DNA of 64,000 bases from Frankia sp. RB7 (GTDB lineage: Bacteria; Pseudomonadota; Alphaproteobacteria; Rhizobiales; Xanthobacteraceae). Where the stretch lies: the NCBI GenBank assembly GCA_030403585.1, contig JAUEPE010000001.1, positions 372,001-436,000 on the forward strand, given 5' to 3'. The notes under the pieces were generated by a model. The model ran no database searches. It was not told the origin of the DNA and was given only the letters and a program-made list of their open reading frames with translations. Numbering within the stretch: position 1 is the first letter of the stretch; each line of letters opens with the position of its first letter. The translations under genes and the position numbers were made by a program. Below, in pieces: positions 24,871-35,200 of the stretch.

Positions 24871-27800
24871 TCAGCGCGCGCGGCGCGAGAAAAAGGAGAT
24901 CAGCACCGGCAGCGTCACCAGGATCACGATCGGCGCCAACATCATGCCGGTGACGACGACGACCGCGAGCGGCTTCTGCACCTGCGAGCCGATGCCCGCC
25001 GACAGTGCGGCCGGCAGCAGGCCGACGCCGGCGACGACGCATGTCATCAGCACGGGACGAAGCTGCAATTCGCCGGTGCGGATCACCGCGCTGACGCGGT
25101 CCATGCCTTCGTCGATCAGCTGGTTGAACTGCGACAGGATGATGATGCCGTCCATCACCGCGATGCCGAACAGGGCGATGAAGCCGATCGCCGCCGAGAC
25201 GCTGAAGGCGGTGCCGGTGATCAGCAGGCCGAGCACGCCACCAAAGATCGCCATCGGGATCACGCTCATGGCGAGCAGCGTGTCGGTCATCGAGCCGAAA
25301 TTGAACCAGAGCAGGACTGCGATCAGCGCCAGTGAGATCGGCACGACGATCGACAGCCGCCGGATCGCGTCCTGGAGATTGCCGAACTCGCCGACCCATT
25401 CCATGTGCGAGCCGGGCGGCAGCTGCACCTGGTCGGCGATCTTCTGCTGCGCCTCGCGGATGGCGCTGCCGAGATCGCGCTCGCGCACCGAAAACTTGAT
25501 CGGCAAATAGCGTTCCTGCTGCTCGCGGTAGATGTAGGCGGCACCGGAGACGAGGCTGATTGTGGCAACTTCGCTGAGCGGAATCTGGGTCACGGAGCCG
25601 TTCGGCCCGGGCGCGCCGATCCGTATGTTCTGGATCGCCTCGGCGCTGCGGCGGAATTCCGGCGCAAGGCGAACGATGATCGGGAAGTGGCGGTCGGAGC
25701 CCGGCTCGTAGATATCGCCCGCAGTGTCGCCGCCGATCGCAACCTTGATGGTGGCGTTGATGTCGCCCGGAGCGAGCCCGTAGCGCGCGGCCTTGGCGCG
25801 GTCGATGTCGATCTGCACGGTCGGCTGCCCGAGCGAGGTGAAGACCGCGAGGTCGGTGACTCCCTGCACGGTCGCGAGCACCGACTTGATCTTGTTGGCG
25901 GTGTCGGTCAGCGCCTGGAGATCGCTGCCGAACAGCTTGATCGAGTTCTCGCCCTTCACGCCGGAGACGGCTTCGGAGACGTTGTCCTGGAGATATTGCG
26001 AGAAGTTGAACTCGACGCCGGGGAAGCGATCGTCGAGCTGCTTGAGCAGCTCCGCGGTCAGCTCCTCCTTGTCATGCGTGCCGGGCCACTGGCTCGCGGG
26101 CTTCAGCGGCGCGAAGAACTCGGCGTTGAAGAAACCGGCGGCGTCGGTGCCGTCGTCGGGACGGCCGTGCTGCGACACCACGGATTCGACCTCGGGCCGG
26201 GCACGGATCAGCTTGCGCATCTCGTTGACGTAGGAGTTGCCCTCCTGGAGCGAAATGGTCGGCGGCAATGTGGCGCGGATCCAGAGATTGCCCTCTTCGA
26301 GCTTGGGCAGAAATTCGAGGCCGAGCAGCCGGCCGAGCGCGACCGTCATCAGCACGAGCCCGACCGAGGCGCCGAGCATGATGTTGCGGTTGGCGACGGC
26401 CCAATTCAGAACAGGCATGTAGATCCGGTGCAGGATCTGCATCACCCTGGTCTCGGTCTCCTCGACATGCGCCGGCAGGATGATCGCGGACAGCGCCGGC
26501 GTCACGGTGAAGGTCGCCAGCAGGCCGCCGGCGAGCGCGTAGGCGTAGGTGCGCGCCATCGGTCCGAAAATATTGCCCTCGACGCCGGACAGCGTGAACA
26601 GCGGCAGGAAGGCTGCGATGATGATCGCGGCCGCAAAGAAGATCGAGCGCGAGACGTCCGCCGCGGCGCTGAGGATGGCATGGCTCTTCATGCCGAACAG
26701 CGTCTCCGGCGACATCTGCTCGGAATCCATCGGCGGCGTGGTCTGTGTCAGGCGGCGGAAGATCGCCTCCACCATGATGACGGTGGCGTCCACGATCAGG
26801 CCGAAATCGATGGCACCGACCGACAGCAGGTTGGCCGATTCCCCGCGCAGCACCAAAATGATCACGGCGAAGAACAACGCGAACGGAATCGTGGCGCCGA
26901 CGATCATCGCGCTGCGGAGATCGCCGAGGAAGATCCACTGCAACAGCACGATCAGGAGGATGCCGACCACCATGTTGTGCAGCACGGTGTGGGTGGTGAG
27001 CTCGATCAAATCGCCGCGGTCATAGATGCGCTCGATGCGAACGCCGGGCGGCAGAATACTGGAGTCATTGATGGTTTGAACGAGCTGGTGGACCCGCTTG
27101 ATGGTCGGCGAGCTCTGCTCGCCGCGGCGCATCAGGACGATGCCCTGCACGATATCGTCGGAATCGTCGATGCCGGCGATGCCGAGACGGGGCTTCTGGC
27201 CGATGGTGACGGTGGCGACGTCCTTGACCAGCACCGGATTGCCGTTGGTCTGGGCGATCATGGTGTTGGCGAGGTCGTCGATCGACTTGATCAGGCCGAC
27301 GCCGCGCACCACGGCCGATTGCTGGCCGATATTGACGGTGTTGCCGCCGACATTGACGTTGGAATTGCCAACGGCCTGGAGCAGTTGCGGCAGCGTCAGC
27401 CCGTTGGCGACCAGCTTGTTGTTGTCAACCTGGAGCTCATAGGTCTTGCTCTTGCCGCCCCACCCGGTGACGTCGATCACGCCGGGCACGGAACGGAAGC
27501 GGCGCTGGAGGATCCAGTCCTGGATGGTCTTGAGGTCGAGCACGCTGTAGTTCGGCGGCCCGACCAGGCGATATCGGAAGATTTCGCCGATCGGGCTCAG
27601 CGGCGAGATCTGTGGCTGCACATTGCCTGGCAGCGGTGCGAGCTGCGCCAGACGGTTCAGGACCTGCTGCAACGCCTCGTCATAGGTGTAGGCGAAGGAG
27701 AACTGCAGTTTGACGTCGGAGAGGCCGTACAGCGAGATGGTGCGGATGGTCGTGAGGTTCTTCAGACCCGCGACCTGCGTCTCGATCGGGATCGTGATGT

Positions 27801-27987
27801 AGCGCTCGATCTCTTCCGCCGACAGGCCCGGGCTCTGCGTGACGATGTCGACCATCGGCGGGGTCGGATCTGGATAGGCCTCGATGTTGAGCTGGTTGAA
27901 CGCGATCAGGCCGCCGATGAGCACGGCGACGAACATGCCGACCATCAGGAAGCGCCGGTTGACGGCAAGGGCGACGAGGCGATCCAT
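24871..27987 (-). CDS. RND efflux pump inner-membrane permease (CzcA/CusA-like)
   Basis: A 1038-residue RND transporter, the usual length. Two halves each carry a first membrane helix, a large periplasmic loop and five further helices. The fourth-helix motif DFGLIVDATVIMVEAIFRR resembles the DFG-type motif of heavy-metal pumps (DFGIIVDGAVIMVE) rather than that of multidrug AcrB types, so a metal or cation substrate is plausible but not shown. The N-terminus LNIEAYPDPTPPMVDIVTQSPG is typical of this branch. The adaptor gene lies 25 bp upstream in the same direction; no outer-membrane gene is in the operon. Confidence 0.92.
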   Translation of the reverse strand: MDRLVALAVNRRFLMVGMFVAVLIGGLIAFNQLNIEAYPDPTPPMVDIVTQSPGLSAEEIERYITIPIETQVAGLKNLTTIRTISLYGLSDVKLQFSFAYTYDEALQQVLNRLAQLAPLPGNVQPQISPLSPIGEIFRYRLVGPPNYSVLDLKTIQDWILQRRFRSVPGVIDVTGWGGKSKTYELQVDNNKLVANGLTLPQLLQAVGNSNVNVGGNTVNIGQQSAVVRGVGLIKSIDDLANTMIAQTNGNPVLVKDVATVTIGQKPRLGIAGIDDSDDIVQGIVLMRRGEQSSPTIKRVHQLVQTINDSSILPPGVRIERIYDRGDLIELTTHTVLHNMVVGILLIVLLQWIFLGDLRSAMIVGATIPFALFFAVIILVLRGESANLLSVGAIDFGLIVDATVIMVEAIFRRLTQTTPPMDSEQMSPETLFGMKSHAILSAAADVSRSIFFAAAIIIAAFLPLFTLSGVEGNIFGPMARTYAYALAGGLLATFTVTPALSAIILPAHVEETETRVMQILHRIYMPVLNWAVANRNIMLGASVGLVLMTVALGRLLGLEFLPKLEEGNLWIRATLPPTISLQEGNSYVNEMRKLIRARPEVESVVSQHGRPDDGTDAAGFFNAEFFAPLKPASQWPGTHDKEELTAELLKQLDDRFPGVEFNFSQYLQDNVSEAVSGVKGENSIKLFGSDLQALTDTANKIKSVLATVQGVTDLAVFTSLGQPTVQIDIDRAKAARYGLAPGDINATIKVAIGGDTAGDIYEPGSDRHFPIIVRLAPEFRRSAEAIQNIRIGAPGPNGSVTQIPLSEVATISLVSGAAYIYREQQERYLPIKFSVRERDLGSAIREAQQKIADQVQLPPGSHMEWVGEFGNLQDAIRRLSIVVPISLALIAVLLWFNFGSMTDTLLAMSVIPMAIFGGVLGLLITGTAFSVSAAIGFIALFGIAVMDGIIILSQFNQLIDEGMDRVSAVIRTGELQLRPVLMTCVVAGVGLLPAALSAGIGSQVQKPLAVVVVTGMMLAPIVILVTLPVLISFFSRRAR

Positions 27988-28012
27988 TCAGGGCTTCAGT
28001 TTCTTGGGTCGG

Positions 28013-29257
28013 TCAGCTACCGGACGCCGCGCGGTCGATGAACAGACTGCCTTTGACGACGATCCGTTCGCCGGGCTTCAGGTTGCTGGTCACCTCGACG
28101 AGGTTGCCGTTGATGAGGCCGATCTTGACCTGGCGGAGTTCGACCGACTTGTCCTCGCGCGCGACCCAGATGCGGACCTGGTCGCCTTCGTAGATCAGCG
28201 CCTGCTTCGGCACCGCAGGCGCCGCGCGGTCACCGGCTGAATAGATCGTGACGTTGGCGAACATTTCCGGCTTGAGCAGGCCATCCTTGTTGTCGATGGT
28301 GGCGCGGACCAGCAGGCGGCGGGTATTGGGATCGATCGCGGCAGATACGTAGTTGATCTTGGCTGTCAGCGGACGGCCCGGCAGCGCCATCACATTGACG
28401 CTGATGTCCTGCCCTACGCTGACGGAGGCGGCGTCGCTTTCGCGCACGAACGCGGTGAGCCAGACCGTTGAGAGATCGCCGATCACGAAGACCGGATCGC
28501 TGGCACCGGAATTGACATATTGGCCCGGACCGATCTTGCGCTGCACGACCGTGCCCGCGATCGGCGCGTTAATCGTGATCTCCGGATTGATGGTGCTCTT
28601 GGTCTGGAACGCCTTGATCGTCTCGTCGGTGAAGCCGAGAATACGCAGCTTGTTGTTTGCAGCCTCCAGCGCCGTCACCGAAGAGCGCATATCGTTCTGC
28701 GCCTGGACCTGGGTCGCTTCCGCCTGCTGATAATCCTTGAGCGGAATGGCGCGGCCTTCGTAGAGATCCTTGGCGCGACGATACTGGATGTCGGCAAGCT
28801 CGAGCGCCGACTTTGCCTTGTTCTGCGACGTCATTGCCGCGATGAAATCGTTCTGGGCCTGCACGGTGTCGGCGGCCTCGATTGTGAACAGTGGTTGCCC
28901 CTGGGTCACGCTCTCGCCCGGCTTGGCGAGCAGCTTGGTCACGCGGCCCGCATAAGGCGAGAACACCGGCGTCGAGCGGTCTTCGTCGATCGCGACCTTG
29001 CCCTCGGTGACATATTCGGCCCTGAAAGCTTTGCTCTTGACTGGCTCGATTGTCAGCGTCGCCCATTCGGACGGTGTCGGCGTGAAATTCTGCGCATTCC
29101 GACGCGACTGGCTGGAGACTTCGGAGTGCTTCTTGTCCTTGGCGCCCGCAAACAGGAAGCCGTAGGCGCCAGCGCCGGCAAGCGCTAGTAAAACTACGGA
29201 TGTGATTACCCGCCGTTTTGTAAGCACCTGCAATCGCTTGGTATTTTCAACTACCAT
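28013..29257 (-). CDS. RND efflux periplasmic adaptor (membrane fusion protein)
   Basis: A 414-residue adaptor. A membrane anchor at about 17-36 (VITSVVLLALAGAGAYGFLF) is followed by a charged linker and the lipoyl/biotinyl half-motif PYAGRVTKLLAKPGESVTQGQ. A long alpha-hairpin comes next (DFIAAMTSQNKAKSALELA to ALEAANNKLRILG), then the second half-motif NAPIAGTVVQRKIGPGQYV and beta-barrel domains. It bridges the RND permease to an outer-membrane channel, perhaps the TolC protein encoded at 21.5 kb. It is transcribed ahead of the permease gene. Confidence 0.92.
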   Translation of the reverse strand: MVVENTKRLQVLTKRRVITSVVLLALAGAGAYGFLFAGAKDKKHSEVSSQSRRNAQNFTPTPSEWATLTIEPVKSKAFRAEYVTEGKVAIDEDRSTPVFSPYAGRVTKLLAKPGESVTQGQPLFTIEAADTVQAQNDFIAAMTSQNKAKSALELADIQYRRAKDLYEGRAIPLKDYQQAEATQVQAQNDMRSSVTALEAANNKLRILGFTDETIKAFQTKSTINPEITINAPIAGTVVQRKIGPGQYVNSGASDPVFVIGDLSTVWLTAFVRESDAASVSVGQDISVNVMALPGRPLTAKINYVSAAIDPNTRRLLVRATIDNKDGLLKPEMFANVTIYSAGDRAAPAVPKQALIYEGDQVRIWVAREDKSVELRQVKIGLINGNLVEVTSNLKPGERIVVKGSLFIDRAASGS

Positions 29258-29402
29258 GGGGCCCGGTCATGTCTGCGACGATCTCGGCAGACGACTGCCT
29301 CATCGATCGCGCTAATAGTGCCGAATTGGGATTTCAAACAACCTAAAAAGCGCTGCGCGTCCTTCGGTTTGCGTTAAAATTTTGCGACACGTCAGCTTCA
29401 CG

Positions 29403-30815
29403 TCAGCTTCGCGCCGGCCATTGCGGCGAATGGCTGCCGAGCGGCATCGCCGGACGGCTCCATTGCGCCGGCGTCCGCGAGAGCACGGCCGAATGGCGCA
29501 CCGCCGTCAACGTGCCGAAGCCAGATGACACGGCTTCCATGAACGCTGCATGTACGGCGTCGCCCGCAAGATCCGGGGTGCTGAGACCGTCTTCGAGCCG
29601 GCCGAGATTCCACAGCCAGCGTCCGGTCTGCGCCAGCGACACGCGTACATGCCAGCTGCCACCTTCGCGGGCCTGACGTACCTTCGCCATCATCGCGCCG
29701 AACGCCATCAGATAGCCGGTGGCGTGATCGAGCATCTGCGCCGGCAATTCCTTGGGACCATCGATGCCGGCGGCCTTGCCTTCAGCGTCGTTGAAGCCGG
29801 TCGTGGTCTGCACCAGCGAATCGAAGCCGCGCCGCTCGGCCCATGGGCCGGCATGGCCGTAAGCCGAAAGGGTAACGTAGACGATGCCGGGATTGATCTC
29901 CGCGGCCTGCTCCGGCGAGAAGCCAAGGGCTGAGAGCGCGCGCGGGCGATAGCCCTGCGAGACAATGTCGGCGTCCTTCAACAGCGCGCGCATCTGCGCC
30001 CTGCCCGCCTCGCTCTTCAGCTCGATGAAGGTGGTGAGCTTGCCGCGGCCGGTGTCGATGGTGAGCCAGGGAATGGCGGGCAGCTCAGGTCCCGAGATCA
30101 GCAGCACATCGGCGCCATGTGCAGCGAGCGTACGGCCGGCGACGGGACCGGCGATGACGCGGGAGAGATCGAGCACGCGAAGACCTGAGAGCGGGCGATC
30201 GCTGTTCGAAAATCCTTGGGGCCACGACTTGGGCTCGGCCTCGCCGATCTTCTCGATCGAGATCAGCGGCAACTCGGCGAGCGCGCGCGCTTGCGGCAGC
30301 GCCGACCATTCGTCGTAGGACCGCATCAGAGCGACGACGCCGCCGGCGGCATAGGCCGCGGTCTCGAAATCCTCGCCCTTCCATTGCATCAGCGCAGCCT
30401 GCACCTTGTCGCGCTCGGGCACACAGCCAAGCACCTTGCAGACGGCGTCGCGGTGATGCGGGAAATTGGTGTGGCAGCGGACGAAGCGGTTGTCGCCGGT
30501 CTTGTAGACGCCGGCGATGGCGTCCCAGGCCGGAGGCGGCGGTTTGTCGTCGAGGCGCAGATAGCGTTCGGAACGGCATTCGACGGCGGCGTGACGCATG
30601 TCGACGCTCACGTCCTGCGCCTCGCCGCTGCGTTGCCGCCAGATTTCAGCGGCGGCAAGGCCGGCAGCGGCGATTGACGTCTGCCCGGCGACGGCGACAC
30701 GGAACGAGGACGGGATCTGCGGCTCGTCGCCGGTCAACCGCACGCGGTTCAGCGCGGCCTCATCGCCGCCTGCGGAGGTCCAAATATCCCTAAGAATGTC
30801 GGCGGGGCTTTGCAT
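29403..30815 (-). CDS. CaiB/BaiF family (type III) CoA-transferase
   Basis: A 470-residue protein. LSGLRVLDLSRVIAGPVAGRTLAAHGAD (about 210-240) is the classical family III start, here preceded by a ~200-residue segment with a related fold. RGFDSLVQTTTGF contains the likely catalytic aspartate. The fused N-terminal half resembles a second, degenerate CoA-transferase domain (RLTGDEPQIPSSF, SVDMRHAAVECRSERY). The family moves CoA between carboxylic acids; the substrate here is unknown. It is divergent from the small membrane protein gene. Confidence 0.88.
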   Translation of the reverse strand: MQSPADILRDIWTSAGGDEAALNRVRLTGDEPQIPSSFRVAVAGQTSIAAAGLAAAEIWRQRSGEAQDVSVDMRHAAVECRSERYLRLDDKPPPPAWDAIAGVYKTGDNRFVRCHTNFPHHRDAVCKVLGCVPERDKVQAALMQWKGEDFETAAYAAGGVVALMRSYDEWSALPQARALAELPLISIEKIGEAEPKSWPQGFSNSDRPLSGLRVLDLSRVIAGPVAGRTLAAHGADVLLISGPELPAIPWLTIDTGRGKLTTFIELKSEAGRAQMRALLKDADIVSQGYRPRALSALGFSPEQAAEINPGIVYVTLSAYGHAGPWAERRGFDSLVQTTTGFNDAEGKAAGIDGPKELPAQMLDHATGYLMAFGAMMAKVRQAREGGSWHVRVSLAQTGRWLWNLGRLEDGLSTPDLAGDAVHAAFMEAVSSGFGTLTAVRHSAVLSRTPAQWSRPAMPLGSHSPQWPARS

Positions 30816-30927
30816 GGCCTCTTCTCTCCCTTTCAGATTTGATCATGATCTTTCAGAAAACCGCTGCGCACTTTTCCGTATCATGCTGTAGCCTTTGCGA
30901 CCATTCATGAGCACATGAGGAAATGCA

Positions 30928-31215
30928 ATGGTCGCCATCGATCCCCTCACCGCAGGCGCCGTGTTCGTCGCAACGGCGGCCACCGACGCGGTCTATGTGA
31001 TGTTCACCTCGGCCGTGATTGCGCGCAAGCGCGTGCCGGCGGCGAACTGGAGCGCAGTCTGGTATCTGCTCTCCTCCTACGCGGTGATCAGCTACACCGA
31101 AAACGCCTTCTATGTCGCTTTCGCGGCGATCGGCTCCTGGGTCGGCGCCTACGCCTCGCTGACCTTCCTGCACCGTCCGCCCGGCGGCCCGCCGGTGGGG
31201 GCAGCGCCGGAGTGA
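30928..31215 (+). CDS. Small membrane protein, unknown
   Basis: A 95-residue protein with about three hydrophobic segments (around 8-27, 42-60 and 62-82) and a Pro/Gly-rich tail (RPPGGPPVGAAPE). It carries a conserved-looking YVMFTSAVIARKRVPAANWSA loop. It resembles short proteins annotated as hypothetical in Bradyrhizobium; no family name is offered. It stands alone, between a divergent CoA-transferase gene and a repeat element. Confidence 0.7.
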   Translation: MVAIDPLTAGAVFVATAATDAVYVMFTSAVIARKRVPAANWSAVWYLLSSYAVISYTENAFYVAFAAIGSWVGAYASLTFLHRPPGGPPVGAAPE

Positions 31216-31231
31216 GACAGCGCTCTCTCCA

Positions 31232-31320
31232 CGTCATTACGAGGAGCCCTTGCGACGAAGCAATCCAGGCTGTTTCCGCGGCTGCAATTCTGGATTGCTT
31301 CGCTACGCTCGCAATGACGG
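31232..31320 (-). repeat. Dispersed hairpin repeat, copy A (inverted orientation)
   Basis: Outer arms cgtcattacgag and ctcgcaatgacg, and inner arms gaagcaatccagg and tctggattgcttc, form a long imperfect hairpin. The centre holds tgtttccgcgg, which is the reverse of ccgcggaaaca in the other copies, so this copy lies in the opposite orientation to the copies at 32175 and 49377. It lies between two rightward genes. Confidence 0.75.
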
Positions 31321-31388
31321 CGTGGTGGCTTCTGAGCGTCTCTTGAAACGGCTACACTCTTTGCACCAACAAGAAGGAAAACCAAACA

Positions 31389-32159
31389 ATGGATCTCGGT
31401 CTCCATGGAAAAAACGCCATCGTGCTCGGTGGCACCCGCGGCATCGGGCGGGCGATTGCGGCGACGCTAGCCGGTGAAGGCGTCAATGTCGCGGTCTGCG
31501 CGCGCAATGCCGAGCAGGTTGCGGCTACCGTGGCCGAGCTGAAGGCCAGCGGCATCCGCGCTACCGGCGGCACGGTCGACGTCACCGACGGCGCAGCGCT
31601 GAAGGCGTGGGTCGAGGGCGCGGCCAAGGAGTTCGGCGGCATCGACCTGCTGTTCGCCAATGCCGGCGCCATGGCGCAAGGTCACGATCCCGCATCATGG
31701 GAACAGAATTTCCGGCTCGACGTGCTCGGCGCCGTGCATGCGTTCGACGCCGCACGACCATTCCTCGAAGCCAGCGGCGAGAGAACTGGCGATGCCGCCT
31801 TCGTCATCATCTCCTCGATCTCGGCAGCGCAGGCCGATGTCGCCAGTTCCTACGGCCCGATCAAGGCGGCGCTGATTCACATGGCCAAGGGACTGGCGCG
31901 GCAATACGCAAAGAAGAAGATCCGGGTCAACGTGGTCTCGCCCGGCACCGTCTATTTCAAAGGCGGCGTCTGGAACATGATCGAGCAGAACATGCCCAAG
32001 CGCTACGAGGATGCGATGAGCCGCAATCCAACGGGGCGCATGGCCACCCCGCAGGAGATCGCGAACGCCGCGGTGTTTCTGGCGAGCCCGGCATCGTCGT
32101 TCACGACAGGCTCGAATCTCGTGGTAGACGGCGCGATCTCGAACCGGGTGAATTTTTAA
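31389..32159 (+). CDS. Short-chain dehydrogenase/reductase
   Basis: A 256-residue classical SDR. The nucleotide-binding motif is LGGTRGIGRAIA (about 13-24). NAGAM replaces the usual NNAG, with single N retained. The catalytic Ser lies in IISSISA and the YxxxK pair in SSYGPIKAAL. The C-terminal VDGAISNRVNF is typical. It should oxidise or reduce an alcohol/ketone with NAD(P)(H); the substrate is unknown. Repeat copy B follows immediately and probably separates its transcript from the convergent dnaE2. Confidence 0.9.
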   Translation: MDLGLHGKNAIVLGGTRGIGRAIAATLAGEGVNVAVCARNAEQVAATVAELKASGIRATGGTVDVTDGAALKAWVEGAAKEFGGIDLLFANAGAMAQGHDPASWEQNFRLDVLGAVHAFDAARPFLEASGERTGDAAFVIISSISAAQADVASSYGPIKAALIHMAKGLARQYAKKKIRVNVVSPGTVYFKGGVWNMIEQNMPKRYEDAMSRNPTGRMATPQEIANAAVFLASPASSFTTGSNLVVDGAISNRVNF

Positions 32160-32174
32160 GGGATCCTCTCTCCT

Positions 32175-32254
32175 CGTCATTGCGAGCGCAGCGAAGCAAT
32201 CCAGAATCTTGCCGCGGAAACAGTCTGGATTGCTTCGCTACGCTCGCAATGACA
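32175..32254 (+). repeat. Dispersed hairpin repeat, copy B
   Basis: The pattern is cgtcattgcgag, then gcgaagcaatccaga, a centre with gccgcggaaacag, then tctggattgcttcgc and cgctcgcaatgac. It sits between the convergent SDR and dnaE2 genes, where it could act as a two-way terminator. Its centre matches the centre of copy C and the reverse complement of copy A. Confidence 0.78.
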
Positions 32255-32269
32255 GGAGTGCGCCACGCC

Positions 32270-35200
32270 TCAATGGAAATCCCGCGACGGCGGCAGGATG
32301 CGGACGTTGCGGGGGTGGCGAATTTTTTGCGCTGGCATATCCGAGTGGTCGCGGCGATCGTCGTTGAGCGGCTCGATCACGGTGGCGCCTGCCGGGACCG
32401 GAGACTTGCGGCTCAGGGCATCATTGGCCAACCCGACCAGATCGTGCGAGCGGTCTATCATGCGCTGCGCGATCAGATGCGTCACCTTCTCGGGGCTGCT
32501 CTGGATATAGCCCTGTACCTCGATGAGGCGCGCGCCCATCACCTCTTTGCGGTACTGCTCCATGACTTTCGGCCACACCACGACATTGGCGATGCCGGTT
32601 TCGTCCTCCAGCGTCATGAACACGACACCGCTGGCGCTGCCCGGCCGCTGCCGCACCAGCACCACGCCGGCGCAGCGGACGCGGCGGCGTTCGTTCTCGT
32701 GGTTGATCTCCTTGCAGGCGACGATCCGCTCACGCGAAAACATCTCGCGCAAGAATTCCATCGGATGGCCTTTGAGTGACAACCGGATGGTCTGATAGTC
32801 GGCGACGACCTGTTCGGGACGCGGCATCACCGGCAACGGTTTGGCCTGCTCGTCCGGCTGCTCACGCGCGATCGCTGCTTCGAACAGCGGCAGCGCCACA
32901 TCGTCGGGCAGCCGTCGCACCTGCCACAACGCCTCGCGGCGGTCGAGCCCGAGCGAGCGGAATGCATCAGCGTCCGCCAACAGGATCAGCGCGCGCTTGG
33001 GCAGGCCGGTGTCGCGGGCAAAATCTTCGAGCGAGGAGAAGGGGCTGCGATTGCGGGCGTCGATGACAAGATCGGCCCAGTCTTTCGGGCTGACGTATTC
33101 CTCGCCCCGCCGCTTCGCTTGCTCCTTTTTCAGGAACTCATCATCCGGATCGAGCCAGTGAAAGCCGTCGATCTGACGAAAACCCAGGCGAACGGCGCAA
33201 TATCTGTCGTCGGTGTTCTCCAGCGTGTTCTGTGCAAAGCTGTAGGACACGTCGATCTCGCGCACCTCGACGCCGTTCTTGCGGGCATCGCCCACGATCT
33301 GCGCCGGCGCATAAAAGCCCATCGGCTGCGAGTTCAGGAGGCCACAGCAGAAGGCGTCGGGGTGATGATATTTCAGCCATGAGGAGATGTAGACGAGCTG
33401 GGCAAAACTCGCGGCATGGCTCTCCGGGAAGCCGTAGGAGCCAAAGCCCTTGATCTGGTCGAAGCAATTCCTGGCGAACTGAGGATCGTAGCCACGGCCG
33501 ATCATGTTGCCGATCATTTTTTCTTCGAAATTGCCGATGGTCCCAACATTGCGGAATGTTGCCATGGCACGCCGCAATCCGTTCGCCTCTTCCGAGCTAA
33601 AGCCTGCGGCCACGATCGCAATCCGCATGGCCTGCTCCTGGAACAGCGGCACTCCTAACGTCTTGTGCAACACCTTATAGAGCTCGTCTGGCTCTCCATA
33701 CTTAGGCAACGGAGCCGGATAATTTTCCTTCTCCAAACCGTTCCGCCGGCGCAGATACGGATGCACCATGTCGCCCTGGATCGGCCCCGGCCGCACGATC
33801 GCGACCTCGATGACGAGATCGTAGAATGTTCGAGGCTTCAGGCGCGGCAACATATTCATCTGCGCGCGGCTTTCGACCTGGAATACGCCGAGCGACTCGC
33901 CATCACACAGCATGTCGTAAACCCTGGGATCGTCCTGCGGGACGGTCGCCAGAACCCAGCGCTCGCCCTTGTGCTGATCGATCAGATCAAAACACTTCCT
34001 GATGCAGGTCAGCATGCCCAGCGCTAGCACGTCGACCTTCATCATGTTGAGCGCGTCGACGTCGTCCTTGTCCCATTCGATGAAAGTGCGGTCGTCCATC
34101 GCGGCATTGCCGATCGGCACATAGGTGTCGAGCCGGTCCTGCGTCAGCACATAGCCGCCGACATGCTGGGAGAGATGGCGTGGGAATTCGATCAGCTCGG
34201 TCGCAAGCTCGACCGCGAGGTTGATCATGGGATTTTGGGGATCGAGCCCGGCCTGCCTGACCTGCATGTCGTTGAGCCCTTTGCCCCAGCTGCCCCAGAC
34301 GGTGTCGGCGAGCGCGGCGGTGACGTCCTCGGTCAGGCCCAGCGCCTTGCCGACATCGCGGATGGCGCTGCGCGGGCGATAATGGATGACGGTGGCGATG
34401 ATCGCGGCGCGGTGGCGGCCGTAGCGGCGATAGACATATTGCATCACCTCCTCACGGCGCGAATGCTCGAAATCGACGTCGATATCCGGCGGCTCCAGCC
34501 GCTCCTTGGAGATGAAGCGCTCGAACAACAGATCGACCTGGGTCGGATCGACCGAGGTGATGCCGAGCACGTAGCACACCGCCGAATTCGCCGCCGATCC
34601 CCGCCCCTGACACAAGATGTTCTGACTGCGCGCGTAATGGACGATGTCGTGTACGGTGAGGAAGTAATGCGCGTATTTCAGCTCGGCGATCAGCGCGAGC
34701 TCCTTCTTCAGGGTCGCTTGAAGCTTCTCGTCGATGTTGCCTCCGAAATATTTCTGCACGCCCGCCCGGGTCAGATCCTCCAGATGCCCCTGCGCGGTCT
34801 TGCCTGGCGGCACCGGCTCGTCCGGATATTGGTATTTGAGCTGGTCGAGCGAGAAGTCGATCTTGTCGGCAAAGCGCATGGTCTCCGCGACAGCCTCGGG
34901 AAAATCGCGGAACAGCCGCGCCATCTCGCGGGGCGTCTTCAGAAAGCGCTCGGCATTGGCTTCCAGCTTGCGTCCCACCGCCTCGATCGTCGTCTTTTCC
35001 CGGATGCAGGTCAGCACATCCTGCAGCGGACGGCGGCCGGGATCGTGATAGAGCACCTCGTTAGTCGCGAGCAGCGGTACGCTTGCTTTGGCTGCGAGAT
35101 CGTCGAGCCGCGACAGGCGGCGGCGGTCGTCGCCGCGATAGACCAGGCTCGCGGCCAGCCACACACCTTCGGCGCTGCTGGCTTTGAGTTTTGAAAGTAC

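Noticed and set aside
25405..28041. 878-codon rightward ORF opposite the RND permease
   Set aside because: A long antisense shadow produced by high GC; its His/Asp/Arg/Gly-rich protein matches nothing, whereas the leftward frame is a full RND pump.
31232..32254. SDR gene as cargo of a transposon bounded by inverted repeat copies
   Set aside because: The two copies are inverted, but no transposase, terminal repeat or target duplication is visible; the third copy lies alone elsewhere.
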